Under the pieces are notes generated by a model, which was not told the DNA's origin, searched no databases, and worked only from the letters and a program-made list of their open reading frames with translations. DNA of 64,000 bases from Microbacterium sp. MPKO10 (GTDB taxonomy: Bacteria > Actinomycetota > Actinomycetes > Actinomycetales > Microbacteriaceae), in contig NZ_JAPCHX010000005.1 in the NCBI RefSeq assembly GCF_026107415.2, positions 186,001 through 250,000 of the forward strand, given 5' to 3'. Below, piece after piece: positions 32,607 to 42,419 of this stretch (position 1 is its first letter; each line of letters begins with the position of its first letter). Position numbers and translations under genes: made by a program.

Positions 32607-33989
32607 TCACACACGCTCCGGCTGTGCGAGCACGCGCGACAGCACCGGTCTTGTCGAGGCCACGGCCGCACCGACAAGCGCAAAACCGGCGACGAAGCAC
32701 ACAGCGATCACGAGCAGCGACACGGGAGCGAGAATGAGCGAGATGCCGAGAAGCGGGAACACAAGCACACCGCCGACGACCGCCGACAGCAGCGCCACGA
32801 ACACGAGCGGCACGAAGACCTGCCGTGTGCGGGTGGCCTCCATCGTCGAGCGCGGCATTCCGACCCGGTCAAGGTTGACCCAGGTTTCACGGCGGTCGAG
32901 CACCTCGGCCGCCTGGTTGACGCCGGCCGAGCAGGCGACCATGAGGAACGACGCGATGAGGGTGATCAGGATGCCGGTGCGGATGTCGAGCAACAACACG
33001 GCGTCTTGCGGGTTGGCCGAAGCGGATGCTGTCACGGCCAGCGCCGTGCCCGCCCCACCCACGACCGCGACGAAGCTCGTCATCGCGACGCCGGAGACCT
33101 GACGCCAGGCGGCCTTTGGGTTGTCGAGGATGCCACGGGCAGCGATGAGCTTCTGCGGCGTCTTCGCGGAGCGCAGCTGCACCCGGGCGAGAACGCTCAC
33201 CGCCCAGGGGCCGATGAGGCCGAGAACGGCGACGCCTCCCCCGAACGCGACGGCGATGACGACGACAACCGCTGTCATGTCACCGAGAACGCCCAGGCCC
33301 TGCAGAAGGCTGAAGCCGCCGATGATGGCAACGGCTCCGATCAGGATGCGCACCCAGTGCACGCGTTGCGGCTGCTGCCGTGTGCGGACTCCGAGGGGCG
33401 AGATGACCACCTGGCGCAGACCGATCACGCTGCTGAGTGCTGCGATCACGGCGACACCCGCGATCACGGCCAGGATCATCGGAACGCCGACCCATAAGGA
33501 AGCCGCGCCGATCGGCTCTCCGCCGAACGGGATGAGACCGACGAGCGGCATGGCCGCGACATAGAGGACGACGCCGGCGAGCGCACCGGTGACGGCGACG
33601 GCCGTCGATTCAAGGACCGTCATGCGCATCACGGCGCTCGGCGTCGCCCCGAGCAGGCGCAGGGTGGCAAGGCGGTCATCGCGACGGCGGGCGGAAAGCC
33701 TCGCGGCAGCCCCTCCGAGCGACGCGAGTGGAACGACGAGGAGCGCGAGCGCGAGCACGCTGAGCACCTTGTAGAGCTCGGCATCCGGGCTCGTCCAGCC
33801 CCAGAACATCGTCACTCCGCCCGAGACGATCAGCAGCAGGGCCGTCGTCACGGCGAACGCGATGGTGGGGAGCACGATCGTGGCCGGGCTCTGCGCACCG
33901 GGGCGGGCGAGCATCCAGGTGAGCCGTGCCACAGGCATGCGGCCCTGACGGGCGGCGGATGCTGCGGGAGGCGTAGCGACGGCGGTCAT
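32607..33989 (-). CDS. FtsX/MacB-type ABC transporter permease
   Basis: A 460-residue permease. The start at 33989 is fixed by an ATGA overlap with the ATPase gene and GGAG six bases upstream, although the frame stays open to 34109. About eight to ten hydrophobic helices form two FtsX-like halves, with a periplasmic-type loop. Such transporters often handle antimicrobial peptides, lipids or cell-wall signals rather than nutrients. It works with the ATPase at 33986-34900. Confidence 0.88.
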   Translation of the reverse strand: MTAVATPPAASAARQGRMPVARLTWMLARPGAQSPATIVLPTIAFAVTTALLLIVSGGVTMFWGWTSPDAELYKVLSVLALALLVVPLASLGGAAARLSARRRDDRLATLRLLGATPSAVMRMTVLESTAVAVTGALAGVVLYVAAMPLVGLIPFGGEPIGAASLWVGVPMILAVIAGVAVIAALSSVIGLRQVVISPLGVRTRQQPQRVHWVRILIGAVAIIGGFSLLQGLGVLGDMTAVVVVIAVAFGGGVAVLGLIGPWAVSVLARVQLRSAKTPQKLIAARGILDNPKAAWRQVSGVAMTSFVAVVGGAGTALAVTASASANPQDAVLLLDIRTGILITLIASFLMVACSAGVNQAAEVLDRRETWVNLDRVGMPRSTMEATRTRQVFVPLVFVALLSAVVGGVLVFPLLGISLILAPVSLLVIAVCFVAGFALVGAAVASTRPVLSRVLAQPERV

Positions 33990-34900
33990 TGCTGGCTCCA
34001 TCCTGCACCGAGAAACTGGGCGCCGTTCTGCGGGGCCGCCTGCACGGGCGCTGCGGGAGGCTGCTGTGCTGCGGGCCACTGCGCAGGAGGCTGCTGTGCT
34101 CCGGGCCACTGCGCGGAAGACTGCGGTGCAGCGTATGGCTGCGCCGCGTGCGGAACTGCCTGGGGTGCCGCTTGGGATGCTGCCTGCTGCAGCATCCCGT
34201 CTCGCATGCGTATGGTGCGCGAGCAGCGCGCGGCCACAGTTTCATCGTGCGTGACGACGACAAGTGTGTTGCCCTGCCCGACAGTGGAGTCGAGAAGCGC
34301 CGACATGACGTCGTCGCCTGTCGCCGAATCGAGAGCCCCGGTCGGCTCATCGGCGAAGATCACCGTCGCGCCCGTCACCTGGGCTCGAGCGATCGCCACG
34401 CGCTGTGCTTGGCCGCCGGAGAGTTCGCCGATGCGGCGCGCTTCGAAGCCGGCCAGGCCCATCAGGTGCAGCCAGTGCATCGCGCGACCCTCGGCCTCAC
34501 GGCGCGGGTAGCCGACCATCATGAGCGGCAGCGCAACATTCTCGAGCGCTGTGAGCTCGGGCAGCAGCAGCCCCTGCTGAAAGACGAAGCCGAATGACTC
34601 GCGACGCAGGCGCGACCGCTCCTTCTCACTGAGTTCGTCGACGCGCACCGGCCCCGCGATCGACCGGAATGTCACGGCGCCGGCGTCTGGCCGGATGATC
34701 CCGGCGAGCGCGTGCAGAAGCGTCGTCTTTCCGGAGCCGGACGCTCCCATGATGGCGACGGACTCCCCCGCCGCGACGGCAAGGCTGACGCCGCCAAGGG
34801 CCCGGGCCGGACCGTAGTTCTTGTGCAGGTTCTCTGCCGCCAGAACGGGCGCCACAGCTGCGGGTGAAACGCCGTTGGCAGGATCATTGTGAATGCTCAT
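33986..34900 (-). CDS. MacB/LolD-type ABC transporter ATP-binding protein with Gln/Pro/Ala tail
   Basis: A 304-residue nucleotide-binding protein with Walker A GASGSGKTTLLHA (about 52-64), signature LSGGQAQRVAIARA, Walker B ATVIFADEPTGALD and the H-loop VVTHDE, typical of the FtsX/MacB partner group. Unusually, the last 75 residues or so are low-complexity (Q, A, P and W in short repeats such as AQWPAAQQPP), a tail rarely seen in this class. It overlaps the permease gene. The tail could tether or regulate the transporter; this is inference. Confidence 0.92.
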   Translation of the reverse strand: MSIHNDPANGVSPAAVAPVLAAENLHKNYGPARALGGVSLAVAAGESVAIMGASGSGKTTLLHALAGIIRPDAGAVTFRSIAGPVRVDELSEKERSRLRRESFGFVFQQGLLLPELTALENVALPLMMVGYPRREAEGRAMHWLHLMGLAGFEARRIGELSGGQAQRVAIARAQVTGATVIFADEPTGALDSATGDDVMSALLDSTVGQGNTLVVVTHDETVAARCSRTIRMRDGMLQQAASQAAPQAVPHAAQPYAAPQSSAQWPGAQQPPAQWPAAQQPPAAPVQAAPQNGAQFLGAGWSQQ

Positions 34901-34946
34901 GATTCAATGCTCGTCATCCGCGAGCGTGAGCACATCGCGCGCTGGA

Positions 34947-34978
34947 GTGATCTGCGTCATCCTCCGGTTGCAGATCAC
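34947..34978. repeat. Inverted repeat between acetyltransferase and ABC genes
   Basis: GTGATCTGC (34947-34955) and GCAGATCAC (34970-34978) are perfect 9-bp arms with a 14-nt spacer, centred about 60 bp upstream of the ABC ATPase start. Arms two helical turns apart suggest an operator; a terminator for the acetyltransferase operon is the alternative. Confidence 0.45.
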
Positions 34979-35091
34979 GCCAGACGTGAGGTTCAGCACA
35001 CGATCACGCAGAATCCTGTCGCCGCCGCATGCTGCATCGGGTTTCCCTCATCCAGTCGGGTCGTGAGTTCCCGTCAGGCTGTCGCCCGGGG

Positions 35092-35724
35092 TCAGTCGTG
35101 CGTGAGCTGAGGCGGCGTCGCTTTCTCCAGCCGCTGCTGCAGCCCCGCGCGCACCTCGGGCCACTCGTCGGCGAGGACGGAGTACACGGCGGTATCGCGC
35201 CATGTACCGTCGGCGCGCAGGCGGTGGTGCCGCAGGACACCCTCGAACGCCGCCCCCAGCTTCGCAATAGCGGCCCGGGACCGCGCGTTGACAGCATCCG
35301 TCTGAATTTTCACCCGTTCGAACCCCGAATCGAAGGCGAGCGACAGCAGGAGCAGCTTGCACTCGGGGTTCACTCCGGTGCCCCACACGGCTGGATCATA
35401 GGCGGTCCACCCGATGTGGGCGCCGCGATTCGTCGTGTCGATGTCGCCGAGCGATGTCGTTCCCACAATTCGCCCGGCATCCGGTCCGGCGACAAGGCGT
35501 ACGGTGAACGGGATGCCGGTGGAGAACGGATAGTGGCTGCTCAGCTCGTCCGCGAACGCCGCTGCGTCCCGCGGCATCCCGGCGATCCCGCCGCCGTAGC
35601 CGAACTCATACACGTCGGGGCGCACGATGGCGGCGAAGAGCTCCTCCGCGTCGGAATCGACGAGCGGGTCGAGTCGCACGAGGCTCCCGATCAGAGAGCG
35701 CCGTTCGGGAAAGGTAACTGTCAT
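35092..35724 (-). CDS. GNAT-family (RimJ/RimL-like) N-acetyltransferase
   Basis: A 210-residue acetyltransferase of the RimJ/RimL type: GSLVRLDPLVDSDAEELF opening, IVGTTSLGDIDTTNRGAHIGW, the GTGVNPECKLLLLSLAF acetyl-CoA region, and VKIQTDAVNARSRAAIAKLGA with the typical N-x-R-S motif. The ATG at 35724 overlaps the lactonase stop (ATGA) and has AGGAG upstream. It acts on a protein N terminus or small amine; the substrate is unknown. Confidence 0.87.
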   Translation of the reverse strand: MTVTFPERRSLIGSLVRLDPLVDSDAEELFAAIVRPDVYEFGYGGGIAGMPRDAAAFADELSSHYPFSTGIPFTVRLVAGPDAGRIVGTTSLGDIDTTNRGAHIGWTAYDPAVWGTGVNPECKLLLLSLAFDSGFERVKIQTDAVNARSRAAIAKLGAAFEGVLRHHRLRADGTWRDTAVYSVLADEWPEVRAGLQQRLEKATPPQLTHD

Positions 35725-36809
35725 ACTCCGGCGCTCCTCTGCGCGGGCGCCAGGCACGTGGCGCTTCCCGTTTCCACCGTGCCGACGAGCGTCTGCGGGA
35801 TCCCCGTGCGCTCGTCAAGGCGATGTGTGGCGACGTCGCCGGAGAACTGGTGGGCGACATGCAGCAGCTGACCGTCGACGATGTGGTGGCGCGGCCAATT
35901 GCCACCCGATTCGACATCGCCGATCGCCCGGAGCTCACTTCCGTCACCGCGCACCTCGAGCGTCGCCACCCGGTTCGTTCCGCGGATGCCCGCGTACAGG
36001 CGGTCCCGGCGGTCGCCGATCGCGATCTCGGCCCCGGTGTCGCCGTCTTCGAGCGAGTCCGCCGTCGCCCGCGCGGCCGTCAGCACCTTCAGCGCACCCG
36101 ACTCGTCAAAGCGCAGCGTGAAGATCTCTGCCGAATACTCCGTGAGCACGTGCAGGTGGCCGCTCTCGTGCCAGAGCGTGTGCCGCGGGCCGACGCCGCG
36201 CGGCAGCGAGACATCCTGCAGGTGCACCAGACCGGATGCGCTCGGGCGCCACACCCGCACGAGGTCAAAGCCGAGGTCGGTCGACACAACGAGTCCGTTC
36301 GGCAGCCAACGCGTCTGGTGGGCGTGCGGATCGCGGGCTGACGCATCCGGTGCCGACAGCGTGGCCAGCCCCGTGTCAGCATCCGCGGTGTATCCGTACG
36401 GGTCGCGGGGTGCGGGCTCGCTCACGACGGCAGCCCCGGCAAATCCTCCGTCGTCGCTGAGCGGGACGCGTGAGACCTCGCCCGTGCCGTAGTTGGCCGT
36501 GAGCAGCGCCGCGCCGTTCGGTGCGACAGACACGTGGCACACCCCGGGATTCACCGTGATTTCGTCGAGCGCGCCGAGACGCGTGCCGTCAGGGCGCAGA
36601 GCGAGAAGGCGTCCTGTGAACTCTTCAGAGGCATATACGACCGGATGCTGCGGGTGCACCGTCAGCCACGACGGTGACTGCGCCTCGCACGCGAACGACG
36701 GGCGCAGCGTCCCGCTGTCCTCCGCCGTCAGCGCGACGATCCCTGCCGCGGTGCCGTCGCCGTCCGCCGTATACGTGCCAAGCCAGAAAGTGGGATCCGT
36801 GTGCGCCAT
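35721..36809 (-). CDS. Lactonase-family (YbhE/6-phosphogluconolactonase-like) beta-propeller
   Basis: A 362-residue protein resembling the seven-bladed beta-propeller lactonases: it opens FWLGTYTADGDGTAAGI and carries the repeated HP-x-x-PVVYA, HVSVAPNGAALLTANYGTGEV, DPHAHQTRWLPNG and GVGPRHTLWHESGHL blades expected of that family. These hydrolyse 6-phosphogluconolactone or related lactones. The start is uncertain: ATG 36809 is preferred, with others at 36833 and 36863. It is the first gene of a two-gene unit with the acetyltransferase and is divergent from the gene at 36872. Confidence 0.88.
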   Translation of the reverse strand: MAHTDPTFWLGTYTADGDGTAAGIVALTAEDSGTLRPSFACEAQSPSWLTVHPQHPVVYASEEFTGRLLALRPDGTRLGALDEITVNPGVCHVSVAPNGAALLTANYGTGEVSRVPLSDDGGFAGAAVVSEPAPRDPYGYTADADTGLATLSAPDASARDPHAHQTRWLPNGLVVSTDLGFDLVRVWRPSASGLVHLQDVSLPRGVGPRHTLWHESGHLHVLTEYSAEIFTLRFDESGALKVLTAARATADSLEDGDTGAEIAIGDRRDRLYAGIRGTNRVATLEVRGDGSELRAIGDVESGGNWPRHHIVDGQLLHVAHQFSGDVATHRLDERTGIPQTLVGTVETGSATCLAPAQRSAGV

Positions 36810-36871
36810 GCTCTTCAGTCTGCCAGCAGCCATGCCATTTCGCCGACGGCAAGACTGTGCCACGATGAAGC

Positions 36872-37480
36872 ATGGCGCGAACAGATCGATACGAGATGGC
36901 CTGCCGCACGTTCATTGACGTCGTGGCGGGAATCAGCAACGACCAGTGGGATGCTCCGGGGCTGGGCGTCTGGGATGTCCGCTCTCTGACGGGGCACACG
37001 GCCCGCGCTGTCATCACCGTGATCGATTACCTCGACCTCGACCCGGCGGCGCAGATCGACATGCCGACCGCGGGCGACTATTACGGCCAGATCTACCTCG
37101 CCTATACGAATCCCGAGGCGATCGCCAAGCGCGGCGTCGAGGCCGGCGTCGCGCTCGGCGACGACCCGGTTGCGGCAATCACCGGGCTCGTCGAGCGCGC
37201 TCTCGCGCTGCTCGCCGAGCAGCCGGACGACCGCCTGGTGTCGCTCGGCGGGATGGGCATCCCCATCAACGAGTACCTCAAGACCCGTGTCTTCGAACTC
37301 GTCGTGCACACCATGGACCTCGCGCGTGCAACGGGCCAGACCGCGCACTTTGCGCCCGAGCTCATTGAATCCGCGGCCTCGCTGGCCGCGGGAATCGCCG
37401 CGCGCACGGGTGACGGCGAGCAGGTGATCATGGCGCTGACGGGCCGTGGGGCGCTGCCGCCCGGCTTCAGTGTTGTGTGA
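36872..37480 (+). CDS. Maleylpyruvate isomerase-family (mycothiol-dependent, DinB-like) protein
   Basis: A 202-residue four-helix-bundle protein. It starts with a DinB/MDMPI-N-like helix (residues 8-30), then W-DVRSLTGHTARAV, in which the His is the first metal ligand, and later LVVHTMDLARATG, the second H-x3-D metal-binding helix of this family. Such enzymes use mycothiol as a cofactor and a bound divalent metal, which fits an actinobacterial host. The substrate is unknown. Its last 14 bases overlap the end of the convergent GH15 gene. Confidence 0.85.
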   Translation: MARTDRYEMACRTFIDVVAGISNDQWDAPGLGVWDVRSLTGHTARAVITVIDYLDLDPAAQIDMPTAGDYYGQIYLAYTNPEAIAKRGVEAGVALGDDPVAAITGLVERALALLAEQPDDRLVSLGGMGIPINEYLKTRVFELVVHTMDLARATGQTAHFAPELIESAASLAAGIAARTGDGEQVIMALTGRGALPPGFSVV

Positions 37481-39269
37481 CGGGGTCCGCCTCGGCGCTG
37501 GAAACCTTCGAGATCGCATCGGCCGCGCGCAACAGCGTCAGGTGCGAGAATGCCTGCGGTGTGTTCCCCACGTGATGCCCCGTGCGCGGATCGATCTCTT
37601 CGCTCAGCATCCCGACGTCATTGGCATAGCCGACGAGACGGTCCATGAGTTCCCGCGCATCGTCGAGTCTGCCACTGTACGCATACTGCTCGACGAGCCA
37701 GAACGAGCACGCGAGAAAGGGATTCTCGCCGGGCGGCAGGCCATCGACGTTGTGCTCGGTGCGGTACCGCAGCAGCATCCCGTCTGCCATGAGCTCCCGC
37801 TCGATCACGGCGACGGTCGACAGCATCCGTGGGTCGTCATAGGCGCAGTACCCCACCTGCGCAAGCTGCAGGAGCGACGCGTCGACGGTGCCTGACCCGT
37901 AGTACTGCGTGTACGAGCCGAGGGCGTCATCGAAGCCCTTCTCTTCGATCTCATCCCGGATCCTGTCACGCAGGACCTCCCATTCGTCGGCCGGTCCGTC
38001 GAGCCCGTCGTCTCGCACGGCGCTGATCGCGCGATCGAGCGCCGCCCACACCATGACCCGCGAGTGCGTGAAGTAGTGTGCCGGCCCACGGATCTCCCAA
38101 ATGCCCTGATCGGGCTTCTCCCACGTCTGCTGCACGAACTGCATGAGCGCGCGCTGCAGGGGCCACGAGAAGTCGGTCTCGGCCAGCCCCGCCTTGCGAG
38201 CCTTGTCAAGGGCGACCATGACCTCACCGACGACGTCGGACTGAAACTGGTCGACAGCACCATTGCCCACGCGCACCGGGCTCGCCCCGCGGTATCCGGG
38301 TAGCGACGTGATGTCTTTCTCGGCGAGGTCGCGCTCACCGGCGATGCCGTACATGATCTGCACATCAGCCGGATCCCCCGCAATGGCCCGCAGCAGCCAG
38401 GCACGCCACCCCGCGGCCTCGTCTGTGTAGCTGTGCAGCAGAAGAGACTCGAGCGTCAGTGCCGCGTCGCGCAGCCACACGTATCGGTAGTCCCAGTTGC
38501 GCTCGCCTCCGAACTGCTCGGGCAGCGACGTCGTCGCGGCGGCGACGATCCCGCCAGTCTCTTCATGCGTCAGCGCACGCAGCACGAGCAGCGACCGGAT
38601 CACCTCGTCGTAATACACTCCCTCGTGTGTCACGCGCGACGCCCAGTCCGTCCACCACTGCGTCGTCCGTTGCAGGCCGCGCTCGACGTCCGGCGGCTGC
38701 GGGGCTCTCTGATGCGACGGGTACCAGGTCATCGTCAGATCGACGGTTTCCCCCTCGCTGACCGTGAACGTGCCCGTGTGGGCGTGATCGGATGCCGCAA
38801 GGGCCATGCCGCGCATCACGATGGCGTCCGGCCCCGCAACGGCCTTGATGCCGTGTCCCGATTCGTCGAAGACCTGGCGGACCCAGGGAACCGCCGTCGC
38901 GTATCCGAAGCGGAAGCGCACGTCGGCTTCCATCTCGACGGTTCCGCGCACGCCGCGCACCCGTCGCACGAGGTCGGCGCGGCCATCACGCAGCGGCATG
39001 AACTCGGTCACCTCGACCTCGCCATCGTGCGTCACCCATCGGGTGACCAGAACGAAGCTGTGGTTCAGGTAGCGCCGTGAGGCGACGGCGCCGTCATCGG
39101 TCGGTGCCAGCTTCCAGCGTCCGTGACTCTCGTCCCCGAGCAGCGCCCCGAACACGGAGGGCGAGTCATACCGCGGGAGGCAGAGCCAATCGATGCTCCC
39201 GTCCTTCGCGACAAGTGCCGCCGTCTGGCAATCGCTGATCAGTGCGTAGTCTTCGATGTTCTGGGGCAT
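37467..39269 (-). CDS. Glycoside hydrolase family 15 protein (glucoamylase/trehalase-like)
   Basis: A 600-residue cytoplasmic GH15 enzyme. The N-terminal beta-domain begins IEDYALISDCQTAALVAKDG and SIDWLCLPRYDSPSVF, typical of actinobacterial trehalase-like GH15 members. The catalytic (alpha/alpha)6 domain carries NWDYRYVWLRDA and the C-terminal half ENPFLACSFWLVEQYA and PQAFSHLTLL, which include the family's conserved segments. It has no signal peptide. Members hydrolyse trehalose or alpha-glucans; here only the family is supported. Confidence 0.92.
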   Translation of the reverse strand: MPQNIEDYALISDCQTAALVAKDGSIDWLCLPRYDSPSVFGALLGDESHGRWKLAPTDDGAVASRRYLNHSFVLVTRWVTHDGEVEVTEFMPLRDGRADLVRRVRGVRGTVEMEADVRFRFGYATAVPWVRQVFDESGHGIKAVAGPDAIVMRGMALAASDHAHTGTFTVSEGETVDLTMTWYPSHQRAPQPPDVERGLQRTTQWWTDWASRVTHEGVYYDEVIRSLLVLRALTHEETGGIVAAATTSLPEQFGGERNWDYRYVWLRDAALTLESLLLHSYTDEAAGWRAWLLRAIAGDPADVQIMYGIAGERDLAEKDITSLPGYRGASPVRVGNGAVDQFQSDVVGEVMVALDKARKAGLAETDFSWPLQRALMQFVQQTWEKPDQGIWEIRGPAHYFTHSRVMVWAALDRAISAVRDDGLDGPADEWEVLRDRIRDEIEEKGFDDALGSYTQYYGSGTVDASLLQLAQVGYCAYDDPRMLSTVAVIERELMADGMLLRYRTEHNVDGLPPGENPFLACSFWLVEQYAYSGRLDDARELMDRLVGYANDVGMLSEEIDPRTGHHVGNTPQAFSHLTLLRAADAISKVSSAEADPVTQH

Positions 39270-39530
39270 ACGTCCAGTCTCGCGCAGTGACGCGCGAATA
39301 TCGAGGATGCCGCGAGCTCACACAGCCCTCGGAGGTAGGCTCGTGACGCTGCACTCCTGGTGCGGAATCAGCTGCGATGACGGCTCGCGGTATGACAGCA
39401 TCCTGCTGAGGAAACATCACGGGAGGCGCTGCCTCCAGAGCACAACAGGGATGCGGCGACAGCATCCGTGTGTCGCCTGCCACCGTGCGCAACCCGCATC
39501 CGCACACCGACAGAGAACAGGTTCTTGCCA

Positions 39531-40379
39531 ATGTCACCGAAAAGACGGTCCGCTTCTGCACTGCGCGTCACGACGCGGAACGCGACGTTCCAGTATTGGC
39601 AGACGCTCATCAGTAACCGCACGAAGCGCAATCGCGCGGGCGAGATGGTCGTCCAGGGAGTCCGCCCCATCACTCTCGCTCTCGGCTCAGCGCACGAGAT
39701 TCGCGCTGTTCTGCATGTCGACGGTGCGACGCCCTCACGCTGGGCAGCAGACACGATCGTGGCGGCGGAGAAAAGCGGCGCCACGTCGTTCCACGTCGCA
39801 GCCGAGCTGATGCGCGAACTCGGTGAGAAAGACGACGATGCACCCGAGGTCCTTCTGATCGTCGGCATCCCCGCCGATGACCCGACGCGTATACCCGTCC
39901 CGGACGACGCGCTCCTTGTCGCGCTGGATCGTCCGTCGTCTCCCGGCAACATCGGGTCGGTCGTGCGCTCCGTCGACGCGCTCGGCGGCCATGGGGTGAT
40001 CGTCACGGGGCACGCTGCCGACCCCTACGACACGAAGGCGCTGCGCGCGTCAACGGGTTCGACGCTCGTGACGCCGATCGTCCGGATGCCGAGCGCCGCC
40101 CAGGTTCTCGACTGGGCTGACCACATGCGGTCATCCGGCAGCGCCCTGCAGATCGTCGGCACCGATGAGCAGGGAACCCACGATGTATGGGACGTCGACC
40201 TCACCGTGCCGACCGTGATCGTCACGGGCAACGAACATTCCGGAATGTCAGCAGCTTGGCGCGATGCGTGCGATCTGCTCGTCCGCATTCCGATGGGCGG
40301 CCACGCCTCGTCGCTCAACGCCGCCAATGCCACGTCGATTCTGCTGTACGAGGCCGCTCGGCAGCGCGCGCAACGCTGA
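39531..40379 (+). CDS. SpoU/TrmH-family RNA 2'-O-methyltransferase
   Basis: A 282-residue SPOUT-class methyltransferase (rRNA/tRNA 2'-O-ribose). Motif 1 is ALDRPSSPGNIGSVVRSVDA (N, G and R in the SAM/RNA site), motif 2 VIVTGNEHSGMS, motif 3 IPMGGHASSLNAANATSILL. The N-terminal about 120 residues are the RNA-binding extension. The start ATG is chosen from conserved length; the frame is open to 39468. The target nucleotide is unknown. A second SPOUT methyltransferase is at 51041. Confidence 0.9.
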   Translation: MSPKRRSASALRVTTRNATFQYWQTLISNRTKRNRAGEMVVQGVRPITLALGSAHEIRAVLHVDGATPSRWAADTIVAAEKSGATSFHVAAELMRELGEKDDDAPEVLLIVGIPADDPTRIPVPDDALLVALDRPSSPGNIGSVVRSVDALGGHGVIVTGHAADPYDTKALRASTGSTLVTPIVRMPSAAQVLDWADHMRSSGSALQIVGTDEQGTHDVWDVDLTVPTVIVTGNEHSGMSAAWRDACDLLVRIPMGGHASSLNAANATSILLYEAARQRAQR

Positions 40380-40390
40380 GGCAGGCAGTC

Positions 40391-40434
40391 AGCCCGTCAG
40401 CCCGTCAGCCCGTCAGCCCGTCAGCCCGTCAGCC
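40391..40434. repeat. 8-bp tandem repeat, 5.5 copies
   Basis: The unit AGCCCGTC is repeated five and a half times without error, followed by degenerate GTCAGTC/CAACGAG variants up to about 40480. It lies in the gap between the methyltransferase stop and the purA stop (convergent genes), so its length should not alter either protein. Confidence 0.9.
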
Positions 40435-40480
40435 AACGAGGCTGTCAGTCAGTCAACAAGGCAGTCAACCAACGAGCCTG

Positions 40481-41767
<1,287 letters not shown>

Positions 41768-41813
41768 AGTGGATGCCTCTCTATGGGGTGGTGGTGCGTT
41801 GCGTGCCGGCTGT

Positions 41814-42293
41814 TCAGTCTTCGCCGCGAATCACAAACGCTTCTGTCGACGGCGCGGGCTCCCGCTTTGTTCCGAGAAGCTCGATGCGCGCGCCAGCCGT
41901 GTCGTCGGCACCGCGCAGAAACTCGTCGAGTCGTGTGACCTCGTCGCTCTCGCCGATGAGGTCGGCGGCCTTCCGCAGAATATAGAGTGCCCGCAGCACT
42001 CCGCGGTTCGGCTCGTGCGACCAGGGAATCGGACCCTGCCCGCGCCACCCTGCCTTGCGAAGCGCGTCGAGGCCGCGGTGATACGCGACTCGAGCCGCCG
42101 CATAGCCCTCGAGCGGGTGTGCCGGGTGAAGAACGTGTTCGGCGTAGACCGCCCAGGCGAGCGCAGACGACGGGTGCTTCTGCACCACCTCCGCGATGGC
42201 GTCGACGGTGTCCGCACCCTCGAGAGCTGCCTCAACCTCGGGCTCTGCAGGCAGGTGCGTCTCTGGAACCCCAAGCAGATTGTTTTCGGTCAC
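41814..42293 (-). CDS. DUF3151 family protein
   Basis: A 159-residue protein from the GTG at 42293 ([14 protein letters not shown] onward). The frame stays open upstream to 42389, but that would cover the TetR operator region, so the GTG is preferred; the Shine-Dalgarno is weak. The TPR-like helical pattern ([28 protein letters not shown]) and the conserved [22 protein letters not shown] match DUF3151 of actinobacteria. The function is unknown. It is upstream of purA and divergent from the ABC cassette. Confidence 0.85.
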   Translation of the reverse strand: MTENNLLGVPETHLPAEPEVEAALEGADTVDAIAEVVQKHPSSALAWAVYAEHVLHPAHPLEGYAAARVAYHRGLDALRKAGWRGQGPIPWSHEPNRGVLRALYILRKAADLIGESDEVTRLDEFLRGADDTAGARIELLGTKREPAPSTEAFVIRGED

Positions 42294-42350
42294 AGCCCAA
42301 TCGTACCAACCGGGTCGCGCACGTCCTCTGAGAAGCGCCGTGCGCGCCGA

Positions 42351-42394
42351 TTGACAAGTGACTAACCACATGGTTAGTGTACAAACCACGTGGT
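42351..42394 (+). promoter_or_regulatory. Promoter with two TetR-type operators for the ABC cassette
   Basis: A consensus -35 TTGACA (42351-42356) is followed, after 18 bp, by TAGTGT (42375-42380) as -10. The operator ACTAACCA-N2-TGGTTAGT (42361-42378) covers the spacer and -10; ACCACGTGGT (42385-42394) follows. The TetR gene at 44083 in the same operon is the likely repressor. Confidence 0.65.
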
Positions 42395-42419
42395 AACCAT
42401 CCTCGGCGATCGGAGCATG

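Noticed and set aside
39256-39530. Short open frames and a GGAGGC/GCCTCC stem before the SpoU-type gene
   Set aside because: The stem has only six pairs, and the frames lack start signals and conserved features; the gap is best read as two divergent promoters.
40391-40434. Possible CRISPR-like array
   Set aside because: The repeat is only 8 bp, contiguous and without spacers, and no cas genes are present.
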